Of a DNA stretch of 64,000 nucleotides, positions 20,605 through 30,485 are shown one piece after another; positions within the stretch are counted from its first letter, which is position 1, and the number at the start of each line of letters is the position of its first letter. A program made the translations under genes and the position numbers. The stretch lies in the NCBI RefSeq assembly GCF_001311985.1, contig NZ_BBCJ01000007.1, forward strand, positions 62,001-126,000, written 5' to 3'. This DNA comes from Geotalea toluenoxydans JCM 15764 (GTDB lineage Bacteria; Desulfobacterota; Desulfuromonadia; Geobacterales; Geobacteraceae). The notes under the pieces were generated by a model that did not search any database, was not told the DNA's origin, and saw nothing but the letters and a program-made list of their open reading frames with translations.

Positions 20605-21634
20605 ATGGGTAACAGTGGAGCAATGGCTGAAAGCAGCATAACTAACATTCTTATCATTAAACCGGGCGCAATCGGCGATCTCCTGCAGATGACCCCGGTC
20701 ATCAGGGCTCTGCACAAAAAGCTGCCTCAGGCCAGAATTTCCATCATGGTTGGGAACGCTGCATCCATAGACTTGTTCCGGCACCATCCTCTTGTTCACG
20801 AGGTGATCGTCTTCGACAAGCGGGGTGAACATCGCTCCTTTCCGGCTTTGTTCAAGCTGTGGCGGCGTCTACGTGATCAGAAATACGACCTGGTGCTCAA
20901 TTACCAGCGCAGCAACCTGATGGCCTGGTTTCTTGCTTCCGCGGCTTTTCCCTGCCGGGTGCTAGTCTACAACAAGGCCAGGGGCAGGACAGTCCATGCG
21001 GTGGTAAACCACCTGGAAACCTTGGCCCCCCTTGACATCGATCTTACTCATGTGGAACAACGGCTGGAGTTTTTTCTCGGGGAGGAGGAATCCTGCATGC
21101 CGGTGAACTCTTCGGAGTCCAAGGCCTTGATGGGAAAAAAGTCATTGCGCTGAACCCCGGTGCCAGCAACCTGATAAAATGTTGGAGTACCGGCCGGTTT
21201 GCCGCCCTCGGCGACCGTTTGGCTATGGAACTGGGGGCGAAGGTTATTTTGGTCGGCGGCGGTGCCGAACGGGAACTGGCCAGGGATATTTGCAGTCAAA
21301 TGAGGTCTGAGCCTCTGAACCTGGTGGAGAAGACTTCCCTGCTGCAACTTGGGGCCGTGCTTGCCCGGTGCAACCTCCTCGTCAGCGGCGACACCGGACC
21401 GATGCACATGGCAACTGCGGTGGGGACGCCGGTGGTGGCCCTTTTCGGCGCCATAGAGCCGTTACGGACCGGACCCGTGGGCAACGGACACACCGTGATC
21501 CGTCATGGGGAGATCGACTGCGTACCTGTAATGGGAAGAGATGCAAGAATCGCCATTACCTGGAATGCATGGAAAAAATAACTGTGGAAGAAGTCTTTGA
21601 TGCGGTGGCTTCCATGCTGGCAAAAGGTCACTGA
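20605..21634 (+). CDS. GT9 heptosyltransferase (two frameshifts)
   Basis: GT9 family: ILIIKPGAIGDLLQMTPVIRAL, then IALNPGASNLIKCWSTGRFA and LVSGDTGPMHMATAVGTPVVALFG. The break near 21094 (one C) joins the halves. Another near 21535 (one T) restores the ending VPCNGKRCKNRHYLECMEKI and a stop at 21634. The Cys-rich tail is typical of heptosyltransferases. The next GT9 gene starts 3 bp later. Confidence 0.83.
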
Positions 21635-21636
21635 CC

Positions 21637-22673
21637 GTGCGGGTCCTGATTGTAAAAATGAGCGCCATGGGGGATATCATCCACGCCCTGCCGGTATTGG
21701 ATTACCTGCACAATGTTTCCCCGGGCATCGAGATCGACTGGCTGGTGGAGGAGCCTTTCCTGGATGTGGTGGACGGGAATCCTCAGATTGCCATGATCCA
21801 TACGGCTCGCAGCAGAGCCTGGCGCAAGAGCCCCTTTTCCTCCAGGACTTTTTCCGAGACGGCGGCATTGAAGCGCGCCTGCGGGCGAGAAACTATGATA
21901 TCGTTTTCGATATCCAGGGGAACATCAAGAGCGGTATTTACGGATGGCTGACCGGCGTGGAGAACCGCATCGGCTTTGATGCAGATGTCCTCCAGGAACG
22001 GCTGAACATGTTGTTTACCACCCGCCGGATACCCCTTCGTCCCCAGGACTCCCACATTACCGAACAATACCTGCGCCTGGTCAGCGTTCCCTTTGGGCGC
22101 GATTATCGGGAGATGCAGCTCGTTTCCGATATCTACACGACTTCCGAAGATGATGATGCTGCCGAGGTCCTGCTTTCCACCCTGGCCGATGCTGGTGTTT
22201 CTCTTCCATTATGGTACTACCTGGCAGACCAAGTTTTGGCGTGAAGAGAGCTGGGTTGCCCTGGGCAGAGATCTGCTCGGCCGCTTTCCCGAATCGTCCG
22301 TTCTCCTTTCATGGGGCAATGACAGCGAACATCAGGTGGTGATGAGGATTGCTGCAGCCATAGGTACCGGTGCCCGGGTCATCGATCGCTACCCCCTGAA
22401 AGGCTGACGGCCCTGCTGAAAAAGGTGGATCTGGTGATAGGAGGGGATACGGGTCCGGTGCATTTGGCGGCGGCCGTGGGCACGGCAACGGTATCCTTCT
22501 ATCGCGCCTCGGACGGCAAGCGGAGCGGGCCGCGGGGAGACAATCATGTGGTCATTCAATCCCCCATGCCCTGTTCCCGGTGTTTCCGGACCAGGTGCGA
22601 CCAGGATGAGGAGTGCCGCCGGAGCATTACCGTCGATGCCGTGGTGCATGGCGTCGAAAAACTTTTGGTGTAG
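21637..22673 (+). CDS. waaC: Heptosyltransferase I-like GT9 enzyme (frameshifts)
   Basis: WaaC-like: MRVLIVKMSAMGDIIHALPV at the GTG start, then FDIQGNIKSGIYGWLTG, HYGTTWQTKFW and the donor-site VDLVIGGDTGPVHLAAAVGT. At least three shifts (about 21815, 22205, 22398) must be repaired to give one protein of about 346 residues. The MSAMGD-IHALP start is characteristic of the enzyme that adds the first heptose to Kdo. Confidence 0.8.
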
Positions 22674-22705
22674 GCAGATGACTTCCAATTAAACGCGAGG
22701 TGACC

Positions 22706-23848
22706 ATGTTAAAGGTCCTTACTGTGTTCGGTACCCGTCCGGAGGCCATAAAAATGGCCCCGGTGGTAAAGGAACTGGAGAAGCACCCGGAATCCTTTAA
22801 AAGCGTCGTCTGTGTGACGGCCCAGCACCGGCAGATGCTGGACCAGGTGCTGGAGCTGTTTGCCATCAGGCCAGACCATGACCTGAACATCATGAAGCCG
22901 GGGCAGGATCTTTTCGACATTACCTGCAATGTGATGCAAGGGCTGAAACCGGTTCTGGAAAAAGAGCGCCCCGACGTGGTCCTGGTCCATGGGGACACCA
23001 CGACGACCATGGCTGCGTCGATCGCTTCCTTTTACTGCCGGACAAAGGTGGGTCACGTGGAAGCGGGGCTCAGAACCCACAACAAATTTGCCCCATTTCC
23101 CGAGGAGATCAATCGCCGCCTTGCCGGTGCCGTTGCCGATCTGCATTTTGCACCGACCGAGGCCTCACGGCAGAACCTGCTCAATGAAGGTGTTTCCGAG
23201 GAAGATATATATGTGACAGGAAACACCGTTGTCGATGCATTGCTCACCGTCTCCAGGCGTATTGAAAGCGATCCGGCACTGGCGGAACGGTTCAGGGGGG
23301 AGTTTTCCTTCCTTGATCCCGTCAAACGCCTGCTACTGGTTACCGGGCACCGGCGGGAAAATTTCGGCGCCGGGTTCGAACACATCTGTGAGGCGCTGGC
23401 AGAAATTGCCCAGTCCTGCCCAGATGTGGAGATCCTTTATCCGGTCCACCTCAACCCCAATGTCCAGGAGCCGGTCAAACGCATCCTGGGGGGCAACAAG
23501 CTCACAAACGTTCACCTCATCGAGCCGGTGGACTATCTCCCCTTCGTTTACCTGATGAACCGCTCCCATCTGATCATCACCGACTCGGGCGGCGTCCAGG
23601 AGGAAGCGCCTTCCCTGGGCAAGCCGGTGCTGGTCATGCGGGAAACCACCGAGCGGCCCGAGGCAGTCACTGCCGGCACGGTCAAGCTGGTGGGAACCGA
23701 TAAGGAAAGAATCATCATCGAGACTAAATTGCTCCTCAATGATGCCGCTGCTTACCGTACCATGAGCATGGCCCACAATCCTTACGGAGATGGCCTGGCG
23801 GCGGAACGGATCATTGAAGTGCTGAAAACGGTGAGGAGTGAGGAGTAA
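22706..23848 (+). CDS. wecB: UDP-GlcNAc 2-epimerase (non-hydrolysing)
   Basis: Interconverts UDP-GlcNAc and UDP-ManNAc. Landmarks are [40 protein letters not shown] and [11 protein letters not shown]. Length 380 is normal. ATG 22706 follows CGAGGTGACC. The last residues (TVRSEE) and the TAA at 23846-23848 are encoded by a GTGAGGA heptad array that has overrun the 3' end, so the native C-terminus was replaced without harming the fold. Confidence 0.92.
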   Translation: MLKVLTVFGTRPEAIKMAPVVKELEKHPESFKSVVCVTAQHRQMLDQVLELFAIRPDHDLNIMKPGQDLFDITCNVMQGLKPVLEKERPDVVLVHGDTTTTMAASIASFYCRTKVGHVEAGLRTHNKFAPFPEEINRRLAGAVADLHFAPTEASRQNLLNEGVSEEDIYVTGNTVVDALLTVSRRIESDPALAERFRGEFSFLDPVKRLLLVTGHRRENFGAGFEHICEALAEIAQSCPDVEILYPVHLNPNVQEPVKRILGGNKLTNVHLIEPVDYLPFVYLMNRSHLIITDSGGVQEEAPSLGKPVLVMRETTERPEAVTAGTVKLVGTDKERIIIETKLLLNDAAAYRTMSMAHNPYGDGLAAERIIEVLKTVRSEE

Positions 23849-23916
23849 GGTGTGAGGTTTTGCCCCTTACTCCTTTCACCTCACCCCTTACGGTAACTTA
23901 CCCCTCACCGTACTAT
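23830..23916 (+). repeat. Heptad element with perfect 10-bp inner hairpin
   Basis: GTGAGGAGTGAGGAGTAAGG (23831-23850) faces an opposite arm CCTTACTCCTTTCACCTCAC starting at 23865. AGGAGTAAGG at 23841-23850 and CCTTACTCCT at 23865-23874 are perfectly complementary with a 14-nt loop. More TCACC-type units follow to 23916. The left arm lies inside the end of wecB. Confidence 0.9.
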
Positions 23917-23929
23917 AGGAAGGTACAAA

Positions 23930-24885
23930 ATGAAATACAGCCCCATCGATCTTTCCGGCGTTAGAACCTACCCCATTGCTGAGCGGCAGAACAAGGTGAG
24001 CATCAAAAACGATTTTGCCTCGCCCATCACTGCCGGCATGTCCGTATCCGAGTTCTTGTCGGCGTTGCCGCCGCAGCTGGGCTCCCAGGCACTCCTGGGG
24101 GTGATCGATGCTGTTGTTGCCGCCCGTGCCAAGGGAAAACCGGTGGTGATGGCCATGGGAGCCCATGTGATCAAATGCGGTCTGCAGCCGGTGCTGAAGA
24201 GCCTCATCGAGGCCGATGCCGTTACCGCCTTTGCCCTGAACGGCGCCGGCTCCATCCATGATTACGAAATATCCCTGATCGGCGAGACCAGCGAAGATGT
24301 GGGCGCAGTGCTCCACTGTGGCACCTTCGGCATGGCTGAGGAGACCGGGCGTGACATCAACCGGGCGCTGAAGGATGGTGTGGCCAAAGGTATGGGGTAC
24401 GGCGAAGCAGTTGCCAGCTTCATCATCGGCAACAAAAACCCCCATCGTGAACACAGCCTGCTGGCAGCTTGTGCCGAGCGCCACATTCCGGTGACGGTCC
24501 ATGTGGCCTTGGGTACCGACATCATCCATCAGCACCCAACCGCCGACGGGGCCGTTATAGGCCAGGCATCCTTCACCGATTTCAAGATTTTCACCTCCAT
24601 TGTTTCGGAACTCGGCGATGGCGGCGTCTATATTAACCTCGGTAGCGCGGTGCTGCTCCCCGAGGTTTTCCTCAAGGCCCTCTCAATAGCCAGAATCTCG
24701 GGCATCATGTGGATCATTTCACCACTGCAAACTTTGACATGCAGCAGCACTACCGTCCCCTGCAGAACGTGGTCAAACGCCCCACTTCAGGCAGAAGCCG
24801 TGGCTACACCATCACCGGCCACCATGAGATAATGATTCCGCTGTTGGCGGCAGGAATACTCGATAGAATCCGTTCTACGTTCTAG
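23930..24885 (+). CDS. Conserved protein of unassigned function next to hldE (frameshift)
   Basis: About 318 residues after repairing one lost A near 24696. It reads MKYSPIDLSGVRTYPIAERQ, then a nucleotide-binding-like VVMAMGAHVIKCGLQPVL and FALNGAGSIHDYEI, and INLGSAVLLPEVFLKAL. Faint similarity to deoxyhypusine-synthase-like NAD proteins is possible but I cannot confirm it. Position between wecB and hldE suggests a role in sugar supply. The stop TAG 24883-24885 and the last residues (RSTF) come from the left inverted arm of the next element. Confidence 0.6.
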
Positions 24886-25373
24886 GTTCTATGTTCTGGG
24901 TTATGAAGCGAGGCCTTGGTGAAAATTGAGAGATTTGAGGATATTGAGTCGTGGAAGGAAGCTCGAATTCTGGTGAGAGAGGTTTATAGATGCCTCTCTG
25001 TTTGCAATGACTTTGGCTTTAAAGATCAGATGCAGCGAGCCGCGATCTCGGTAATGTCCAACATCGCCGAGGGATTCGACAGAGCCAGTAACCGAGAGTT
25101 CATTCAGTTTCTTGTTGTTGCAAGAGGCTCGGCTTCCGAGGTAAAAAGCCAAGCCTACGCAGCTTTGGATATAGGCTATCTTGACGGGGATGCCTTCAAG
25201 GCAATAATTTTCCGATGTACTGCAATTACTAATTTGATCAATGGATTCATCCGCTTCCTGAAAACCTCCGAGAGAAAAGGCTGAAGGGCTACCCAGAACC
25301 CATACCCCAGAACCTAGAACGTAGAACATAGAACATAGAACATAGAACATAGAACATAGAACATAGAACCGAG
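24871..25373 (+). mobile_element. Four-helix-bundle gene bracketed by inverted heptad arms
   Basis: The left arm at 24872-24890 (GTTCTACGTTCTAGGTTCT) is an exact 19-bp reverse complement of 25309-25327. Inside both arms a second match follows (TTCTGGGTTA on the left; TTCTGGGTA in the reverse complement of the right). Outside, the right arm expands into six AACATAG heptads that reach hldE. Only the four-helix-bundle gene lies between the arms. This looks like a small insertion unit, about 500 bp long; no target duplication was recognised. Confidence 0.6.
24919..25284 (+). CDS. Four-helix-bundle protein (23S rRNA intervening-sequence protein family)
   Basis: About 121 residues: FEDIESWKEARILVREVYR, QMQRAAISVMSNIAEGFDR, EFIQFLVVARGSASEV and a C-terminal helix. 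The IAEG motif and the W..A pattern mark the S23/IVP family, first known from insertions in 23S rRNA genes and related in fold to Avd of diversity-generating retroelements. No reverse transcriptase or variable repeat is near. GTG 24919 behind GCGAGG is the likeliest start; TTG 24916 is possible. It interrupts an LPS sugar operon between inverted repeats, unlike its neighbours in role. Confidence 0.85.
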   Translation: MKIERFEDIESWKEARILVREVYRCLSVCNDFGFKDQMQRAAISVMSNIAEGFDRASNREFIQFLVVARGSASEVKSQAYAALDIGYLDGDAFKAIIFRCTAITNLINGFIRFLKTSERKG

Positions 25374-25379
25374 GTAGAC

Positions 25380-26842
25380 ATGGAAAGAAAAGACCTGGAA
25401 TCACTCTTCACCCGTGCCAGGGAGATAAAAGCCCTGGTGATCGGTGACCTTATGCTGGACGAGTATCTGTGGGGGAAGGCGGAGCGGATTTCACCGGAGG
25501 CGCCGGTGCAGGTGGTGGATATAACCCGGGAGGATCTAAGGCTCGGCGGCGCCGGTAACGTGGTCAACAACCTGGTGGCTCTGGGCTGTCAGGTGGCGGT
25601 ATGCAGCGTCATCGGCGGCGATGAAAACGGCACCCACCTGCGCCATGCCTTTACCGGCAAGGGAGTTGATCTGGCAGGCGTCTTCGAGGACCCCTTGCGC
25701 CGGACCAGCAAGAAAACCAGGGTCATCGCCGCCAACCAGCAGATCGTCCGCATCGACCGGGAATCCAAGGATGAAATATCACCGGAATTCCAGGAGAAGC
25801 TGATCGGCTTTATTACTGCCGAGCGTCTCGCTTCAATGTTATCCTTATCTCCGATTACCTGAAAGGGGTCCTGACCGGTAAGGTCCTTGCCGCAGTGACT
25901 GCTAGCGGCAGGCGTCTGGGCATTCCGGTCGTCGTGGATCCCAAGGGAATCGATTACTCCAAATACCGTGGCGCCACTATCCTGACCCCAAACCGCAAGG
26001 AGGCCGAAGCTGCTTCACATATTGTAATCAAGGATGAAGCAGGATTGCTCAAGGCGGGGGAGGCTCTGCTTCGGGGGCTCGATCTGGATGGGCTGCTCAT
26101 TACCCGCAGCGAAGAGGGCATGTCGCTCTTCCAGCAGGATGTGGCGACGACGCATATTCCCACGGTGGCACGCGAGGTCTACGACGTTACCGGTGCCGGC
26201 GACACGGTGCTGTCGGTTCTGAGCCTGGGGCTTGCCTGCGGCCTTTCAATGGCTGAGGCGGCAGGAATCGCCAACGTGGCTGCCGGCATTGCCGTGGGTA
26301 AGCTGGGTACTTCCACCGTTTCTCCTGGCGAGATCATTGCTGAAATTGGCCACGGCCATCCGGACAGCGATGCCAAGATCAAAAACCTGGACGTGCTTGC
26401 TTCACTTGTGACAGAGGAGAAGGTAAAGGGGAAGCGGGTGGTTTTCACCAACGGCTGTTTCGACCTGCTCCATGTGGGGCATGTGAAATATCTGCAGAAG
26501 GCGCGCACCTTTGGCGACCTGCTCATTGTCGGCCTCAACAGCGATGCCTCCGTACGTGCTCTGAAAGGGGAAACAAGGCCTTTGATAGTGGAAACGGAAC
26601 GTGCTCACATTCTGGCGGCCCTCGATTGTGTCGATTACGTGGTGATTTTCGGTGAAGATACTCCCTTAAGGCTTATTGAGGCCTTACGGCCCCTGGTGCT
26701 GGTAAAGGGTGGGGATTATACGCCGGAACGGGTGGTGGGAAAGGATGTGGTCGAATCCTATGGCGGCAGGGTAGAACTGGTAACTTTCGTCGACGGCAAA
26801 TCGACGACAGGAATCATAGAAAAAATTCGAAAAGAGCATTAA
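25380..26842 (+). CDS. hldE: HldE bifunctional heptose kinase/adenylyltransferase (frameshift)
   Basis: Makes ADP-heptose precursor: an N-terminal PfkB-type kinase phosphorylates heptose 7-phosphate (LGGAGNVVNNLVALG near residue 60; DVTGAGDTVLSVL near 268), and a C-terminal cytidylyltransferase-fold domain adds AMP (TNGCFDLLHVGHVKYL). One lost base near 25833 splits the kinase domain; repaired length is about 487. ATG 25380 follows AACATAG heptads and ACCGAGG. Confidence 0.93.
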
Positions 26843-26863
26843 TAATTAACAATGAAGCCTGTA

Positions 26864-26892
26864 TTGAGTTGCCTTTGCAGCCATATTATGGT
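26864..26892 (+). promoter_or_regulatory. Possible sigma70 promoter before gmd
   Basis: TTGAGT and TATGGT are separated by 17 bp in the AT-rich 100-bp gap between hldE and gmd. The -35 matches well, the -10 moderately. It would give gmd its own transcript start. Confidence 0.35.
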
Positions 26893-26942
26893 AACAAACT
26901 AGCACTTTATAGTTGATGCAATTTTATGGAACGAGAGGACTG

Positions 26943-27989
26943 ATGAAAAAGGCGCTGATTACAGGAATTACCGGCCAGGATGGCTCATATTTAGCTGAAT
27001 TGCTGTTGAAAAAAGGTTACGAGGTGCATGGCCTTATTCGACGTTCTTCTTCATTTAATACCGGCAGGATCAACCACATCTATCAGGATCCCCATGAAAG
27101 CGCTGCCCGGCTGTTTCTCCACTACGGCGATTTGAACGATGCCAGCTCTCTCAACAAGGTGCTACGAGACATCCGTCCCGACGAGATCTACAACCTGGGC
27201 GCAGAGCCATGTCAGGGTCTCCTTTGACGTGCCCGAATACACAGGAGAGGTGGATGCCCTGGGGGCGGTGCGTATCCTGGAGGCAATCCGCGAAACTGAA
27301 CTGAATACCAAGTTTTACCAGGCATCATCGTCCGAACTCTACGGCAAGGTCATGGAAACTCCCCAGAAGGAAACGACCCCTTTCTATCCGCGCTCTCCCT
27401 ATGCCTGTGCCAAGGCTTACGCCTATTACATCACCGTCAATTACCGGGAGAGCTACAACCTCTTCGCCTGTAACGGCATCCTCTTTAACCACGAATCACC
27501 CCGCCGCGGTGAGACATTCGTTACTAGAAAGATCACCCGTGCCGCCGCCCGGATCAAGCTTGGGCAGCAGAATTGCCTCTATCTGGCAACCTGGATGCCA
27601 AGAGAGACTGGGGGTTTGCAGGCGATTATGTGGAAGCCATGTGGCTGATGCTCCAGCAGCCGGAGCCTGACGATTATGTGGTTGCCACCGGCGAAACCCA
27701 CGCCGTGCGGGAATTCGCAGAGAAGGTTTTCTCCCGGTTGGATATGCCCCTCATCTGGCAGGGGAGCGGCGTCCACGAAAAAGGGATCGACAGCAAGACC
27801 GGCAAGATCGTCATAGAAATCGACCCCAAATATTTCCGCCCCGCCGAGGTTGATCTCCTCCTCGGCGATCCGACCAAGGCCAAGACCAAGCTCAACTGGG
27901 AACTGAAAACCGATTTTGAAGGACTGGTCAATATGATGGTGGATGCCGACCTGCAGGAAGCCGAGCGGGAGAAGCGAGCCAATGGGTGA
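26943..27989 (+). CDS. gmd: GDP-mannose 4,6-dehydratase (frameshifts)
   Basis: First step of GDP-L-fucose synthesis. NADP-binding [15 protein letters not shown], catalytic SSSELYG, and Y-K pair in [12 protein letters not shown], then GWKPRT-region equivalent [15 protein letters not shown]. Shifts near 27205 (a CA pair missing) and 27590 (one G) must be repaired; about 349 residues. The TGA stop at 27987-27989 is supplied by a GTGAGGA heptad. fcl, the next pathway gene, follows but is separated by a second four-helix-bundle unit. Confidence 0.9.
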
Positions 27990-28411
27990 GGAGTGAGGAG
28001 TGAGGGGGCAGAACCCGGAAGTGAAGCGTAAGCATCACGACCTACTGGTCTGGCAGGAAGCCATGGCTTTGGTTAAAGAGATTTATCAAGTGACAGCCGG
28101 TTTTCCCAAGGAAGAGATCTATGCCCTAACCAGCCAGATGCGTCGTGCAGCTGTCTCAATACCAAGTAATATTGCCGAAGGTGCAGCAAGGACTGGCGAC
28201 AAGGAATTTCTGCAATTTTTGTCCATTACCCGTGGCTCGCTCAGTGAACTTGAGACCCAGGTTATGATAGCTGCCGATCTTGGGTACATGGATGGTTCTC
28301 AAGTTGGCGCAAAGATCGATCAACTATTCGCCCTCTTAGGAGGGCTTATGAAATCAATCAACAGCAGGATTGAAAAATGATGTTTAACTCTTCACCCTCA
28401 CCCCTCACGAG
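27984..28411 (+). mobile_element. Second four-helix-bundle gene between inverted heptad arms
   Basis: The left arm is GGGTGAGGAGTGAGGAGTGA and a GGGG tail (27984-28006); the right arm TTCACCCTCACCCCTCACGA (28391-28410) is its imperfect reverse complement in the same 7-bp style. Only the four-helix-bundle gene lies between. The unit sits exactly between gmd and fcl, normally adjacent genes. Arm sequence differs from the 24.9-kb unit, but the architecture is the same. Confidence 0.55.
28021..28380 (+). CDS. Four-helix-bundle protein (IVP family), second copy
   Basis: 119 residues: HHDLLVWQEAMALVKEIYQ, ALTSQMRRAAVSIPSNIAEG, EFLQFLSITRGSLSELETQ. The same family as the 24.9-kb gene but clearly diverged, so not a recent duplicate. 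GTG 28021 follows GAACCCGGAA. No known role in fucose synthesis; the context argues for insertion into the gmd-fcl operon. Confidence 0.87.
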   Translation: MKRKHHDLLVWQEAMALVKEIYQVTAGFPKEEIYALTSQMRRAAVSIPSNIAEGAARTGDKEFLQFLSITRGSLSELETQVMIAADLGYMDGSQVGAKIDQLFALLGGLMKSINSRIEK

Positions 28412-29366
28412 ATGCCGCGCGAGGCGCGCATCTATGTGGCCGGACATCGGGGACTTGTTGGTTCTGCCATAGTCAGAAAGCTTGAAGCGGAAGGTTACGA
28501 AAACCTGGTTGTCAGGACAAGTGCTGAGCTGGATTTACGCGATCAGCAGGCCGTAGCCGATTTTTTCCGGCAGGAAAAGCCCGAATACGTCTTTCTTGCC
28601 GCTGCCAAGGTCGGGGGCATTGTTGCCAACAATACCTATCCCGCCGAATTCATCCATGACAACCTGATGATCCAGACCAATGTCATTCATCAGTCATGGC
28701 TGAACGGCGTCAAAAGGCTTCTCTTTTTGGGCAGTACCTGCATTTATCCGAAAATGGCTCCTCAACCGATCAAGGAAGAGTACCTCCTCACCGGCCCCCT
28801 GGAACCGACAAATGAACCTATGCCATAGCCAAGATTGCCGGTATCAAGATGTGCCAGGCCTACAATCGCCAGTATGGTACCAGGTTTCTCGCGGCCATGC
28901 CGACAAATCTCTATGGCCCCAATGACAATTTCGATCTGGAATCCTCCCACGTCTTGCCAGCACTAATGCGGAAGTTCTATGATGCGAAGGTGAAAGGTGA
29001 GGACAAGGTAGTTATCTGGGGAACCGGGAGCCGTTAAGGGAATTTCTCCATGTGGACGATCTGGCTGACGCCTCTATATTCCTCCTGAATTTACCTGAAG
29101 ATGTCTTTTCGTCACTCCTCACCGATCACTCCTCACAAGCCTTGATAAATGTGGGCAGTGGAGAGGAGATAAGCATAAAGGAACTGGCGCTTGCCATAAA
29201 GGGTGTGGTGGGATTTGCTGGGGACTTAGCCTTTGATGCCAGCAAACCGGATGGGACGCCGCGCAAGCTTTCCGATGTCTCACGGCTGCATGGCCTCGGG
29301 TGGAAGCATGAGGTACGCCTGATAGAGGGGCTGAGGGAAACATACCAGTGGTACCTCGTGAAATAG
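28412..29366 (+). CDS. fcl: GDP-L-fucose synthase (frameshifts, internal heptads)
   Basis: Epimerase-reductase completing GDP-L-fucose. [50 protein letters not shown] and [19 protein letters not shown] are diagnostic. Breaks near 28817 (one C) and 29028 (one G) repair to about 319 residues. Residues encoded at 29112-29139 (SLLTDHSSQ region) are four TCACNNN heptads located in a surface loop between the helix and the INVG strand, so the repeat has entered coding sequence. Confidence 0.9.
29112..29139 (+). repeat. Four heptads inside fcl coding sequence
   Basis: TCACTCC, TCACCGA, TCACTCC, TCACAAG in exact 7-bp register. In this orientation the units carry no in-frame stop codon, which allows them to be translated. 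Flanking protein sequence resumes normally on both sides. Confidence 0.75.
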
Positions 29367-29474
29367 AATTGCTTCTTGCCGTCAGGGAAAATTAACTGAA
29401 AATTGTTACTCCTGCACAAGATAACAGTCATTATCCATTTTAAAGCCTGATAGTCGCTTGAAAGAAAGATAATT

Positions 29475-30485
29475 ATGAACCTTAGAGGGAAGAAGATACT
29501 AGTAACTGGTGCTGACGGCTTTATCGGGTCACACCTCGTTGAAGAGCTTGTTAAGCGTGGATGCGATGTTCGTGCCTTCGTGTACTATAATTCATTCAAT
29601 TCGTGGGGGTGGCTTGACCAAGCAGCTGTCGAGCTGAAGAATAACCTGGATGTTTTTTCAGGCGATATTCGCGACCCGCATGGTGTGAGAACTGCCATGA
29701 GTGGCTGCGACATTGTTCTTCATCTTGCCGCATTGATTGCTATTCCCTATTCCTATCATTCACCTGACACGTATGTTGATACCAACATTAAAGGAACCCT
29801 TAACATAGTTCAGGCTGCCAGGGAACTCGGCCTATCAAAAGTTGTACACACCTCTACCAGCGAAGTATACGGAACAGCGCGCTTCGTACCCATTACTGAA
29901 GAACACCCGCTACAGGGGCAGTCTCCCTACTCTGCGTCAAAGATTGGTGCTGACCAGATTGCCATGTCCTTTTATTCTTCCTTTGGTATACCGGTGTCAG
30001 TGATACGTCCTTTTAACACCTATGGCCCACGCCAATCTGCCCGTGCCGTGATTCCCACCATCATCACACAGATTGCCAACGGAGCTCGCAGGATCAAGCT
30101 CGGTTCGTTGCATCCAACTAGAGATTTTAATTATGTGGCGGATACAGTGGCTGGCTTCATTGCCGTGGCGGAGTCCGAGCAATCAATTGGTGAGGTCATC
30201 AACATCGGCAGCAACTATGAAATCTCAATTGGTGAGACTGTTGAACTGATCGCTGAAATTATGGGCGTAAAAGTGGAGATAGAAACTGACGATATCAGAT
30301 TGCGTCCCGATAAAAGCGAGGTGGAACGTCTCTGGGCAGACAACGGAAAGGCCCTGTCGATCGCTTCGTGGAAGCCTCTTTATGGTGGCAAAGATGGGTT
30401 GCGACGTGGCCTGGCCGAAACAATCAGGTGGTTCTCCGAACCAGCAAATCTAGCGTGCTACAAGGCAGATCGTTACAATATATGA
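29475..30485 (+). CDS. legB: LegB-like UDP-sugar 4,6-dehydratase
   Basis: Extended SDR enzyme, 336 residues: LVTGADGFIGSHLVEEL, STSEVYGTA, PYSASKIGADQI, RPFNTYGPRQSARAVIPTI. It is closest in character to the dehydratases that open the legionaminic acid pathway (N-acetylhexosamine nucleotide to the 4-keto-6-deoxy sugar). First gene of a ten-gene run with 4-bp overlaps that contains every later step. Its stop overlaps the legC start. Confidence 0.85.
   Translation: MNLRGKKILVTGADGFIGSHLVEELVKRGCDVRAFVYYNSFNSWGWLDQAAVELKNNLDVFSGDIRDPHGVRTAMSGCDIVLHLAALIAIPYSYHSPDTYVDTNIKGTLNIVQAARELGLSKVVHTSTSEVYGTARFVPITEEHPLQGQSPYSASKIGADQIAMSFYSSFGIPVSVIRPFNTYGPRQSARAVIPTIITQIANGARRIKLGSLHPTRDFNYVADTVAGFIAVAESEQSIGEVINIGSNYEISIGETVELIAEIMGVKVEIETDDIRLRPDKSEVERLWADNGKALSIASWKPLYGGKDGLRRGLAETIRWFSEPANLACYKADRYNI

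Noticed and set aside
24919-28380. Diversity-generating retroelement, because the four-helix-bundle proteins share a fold with Avd
   Set aside because: No reverse transcriptase, template repeat or variable repeat is present near either gene.
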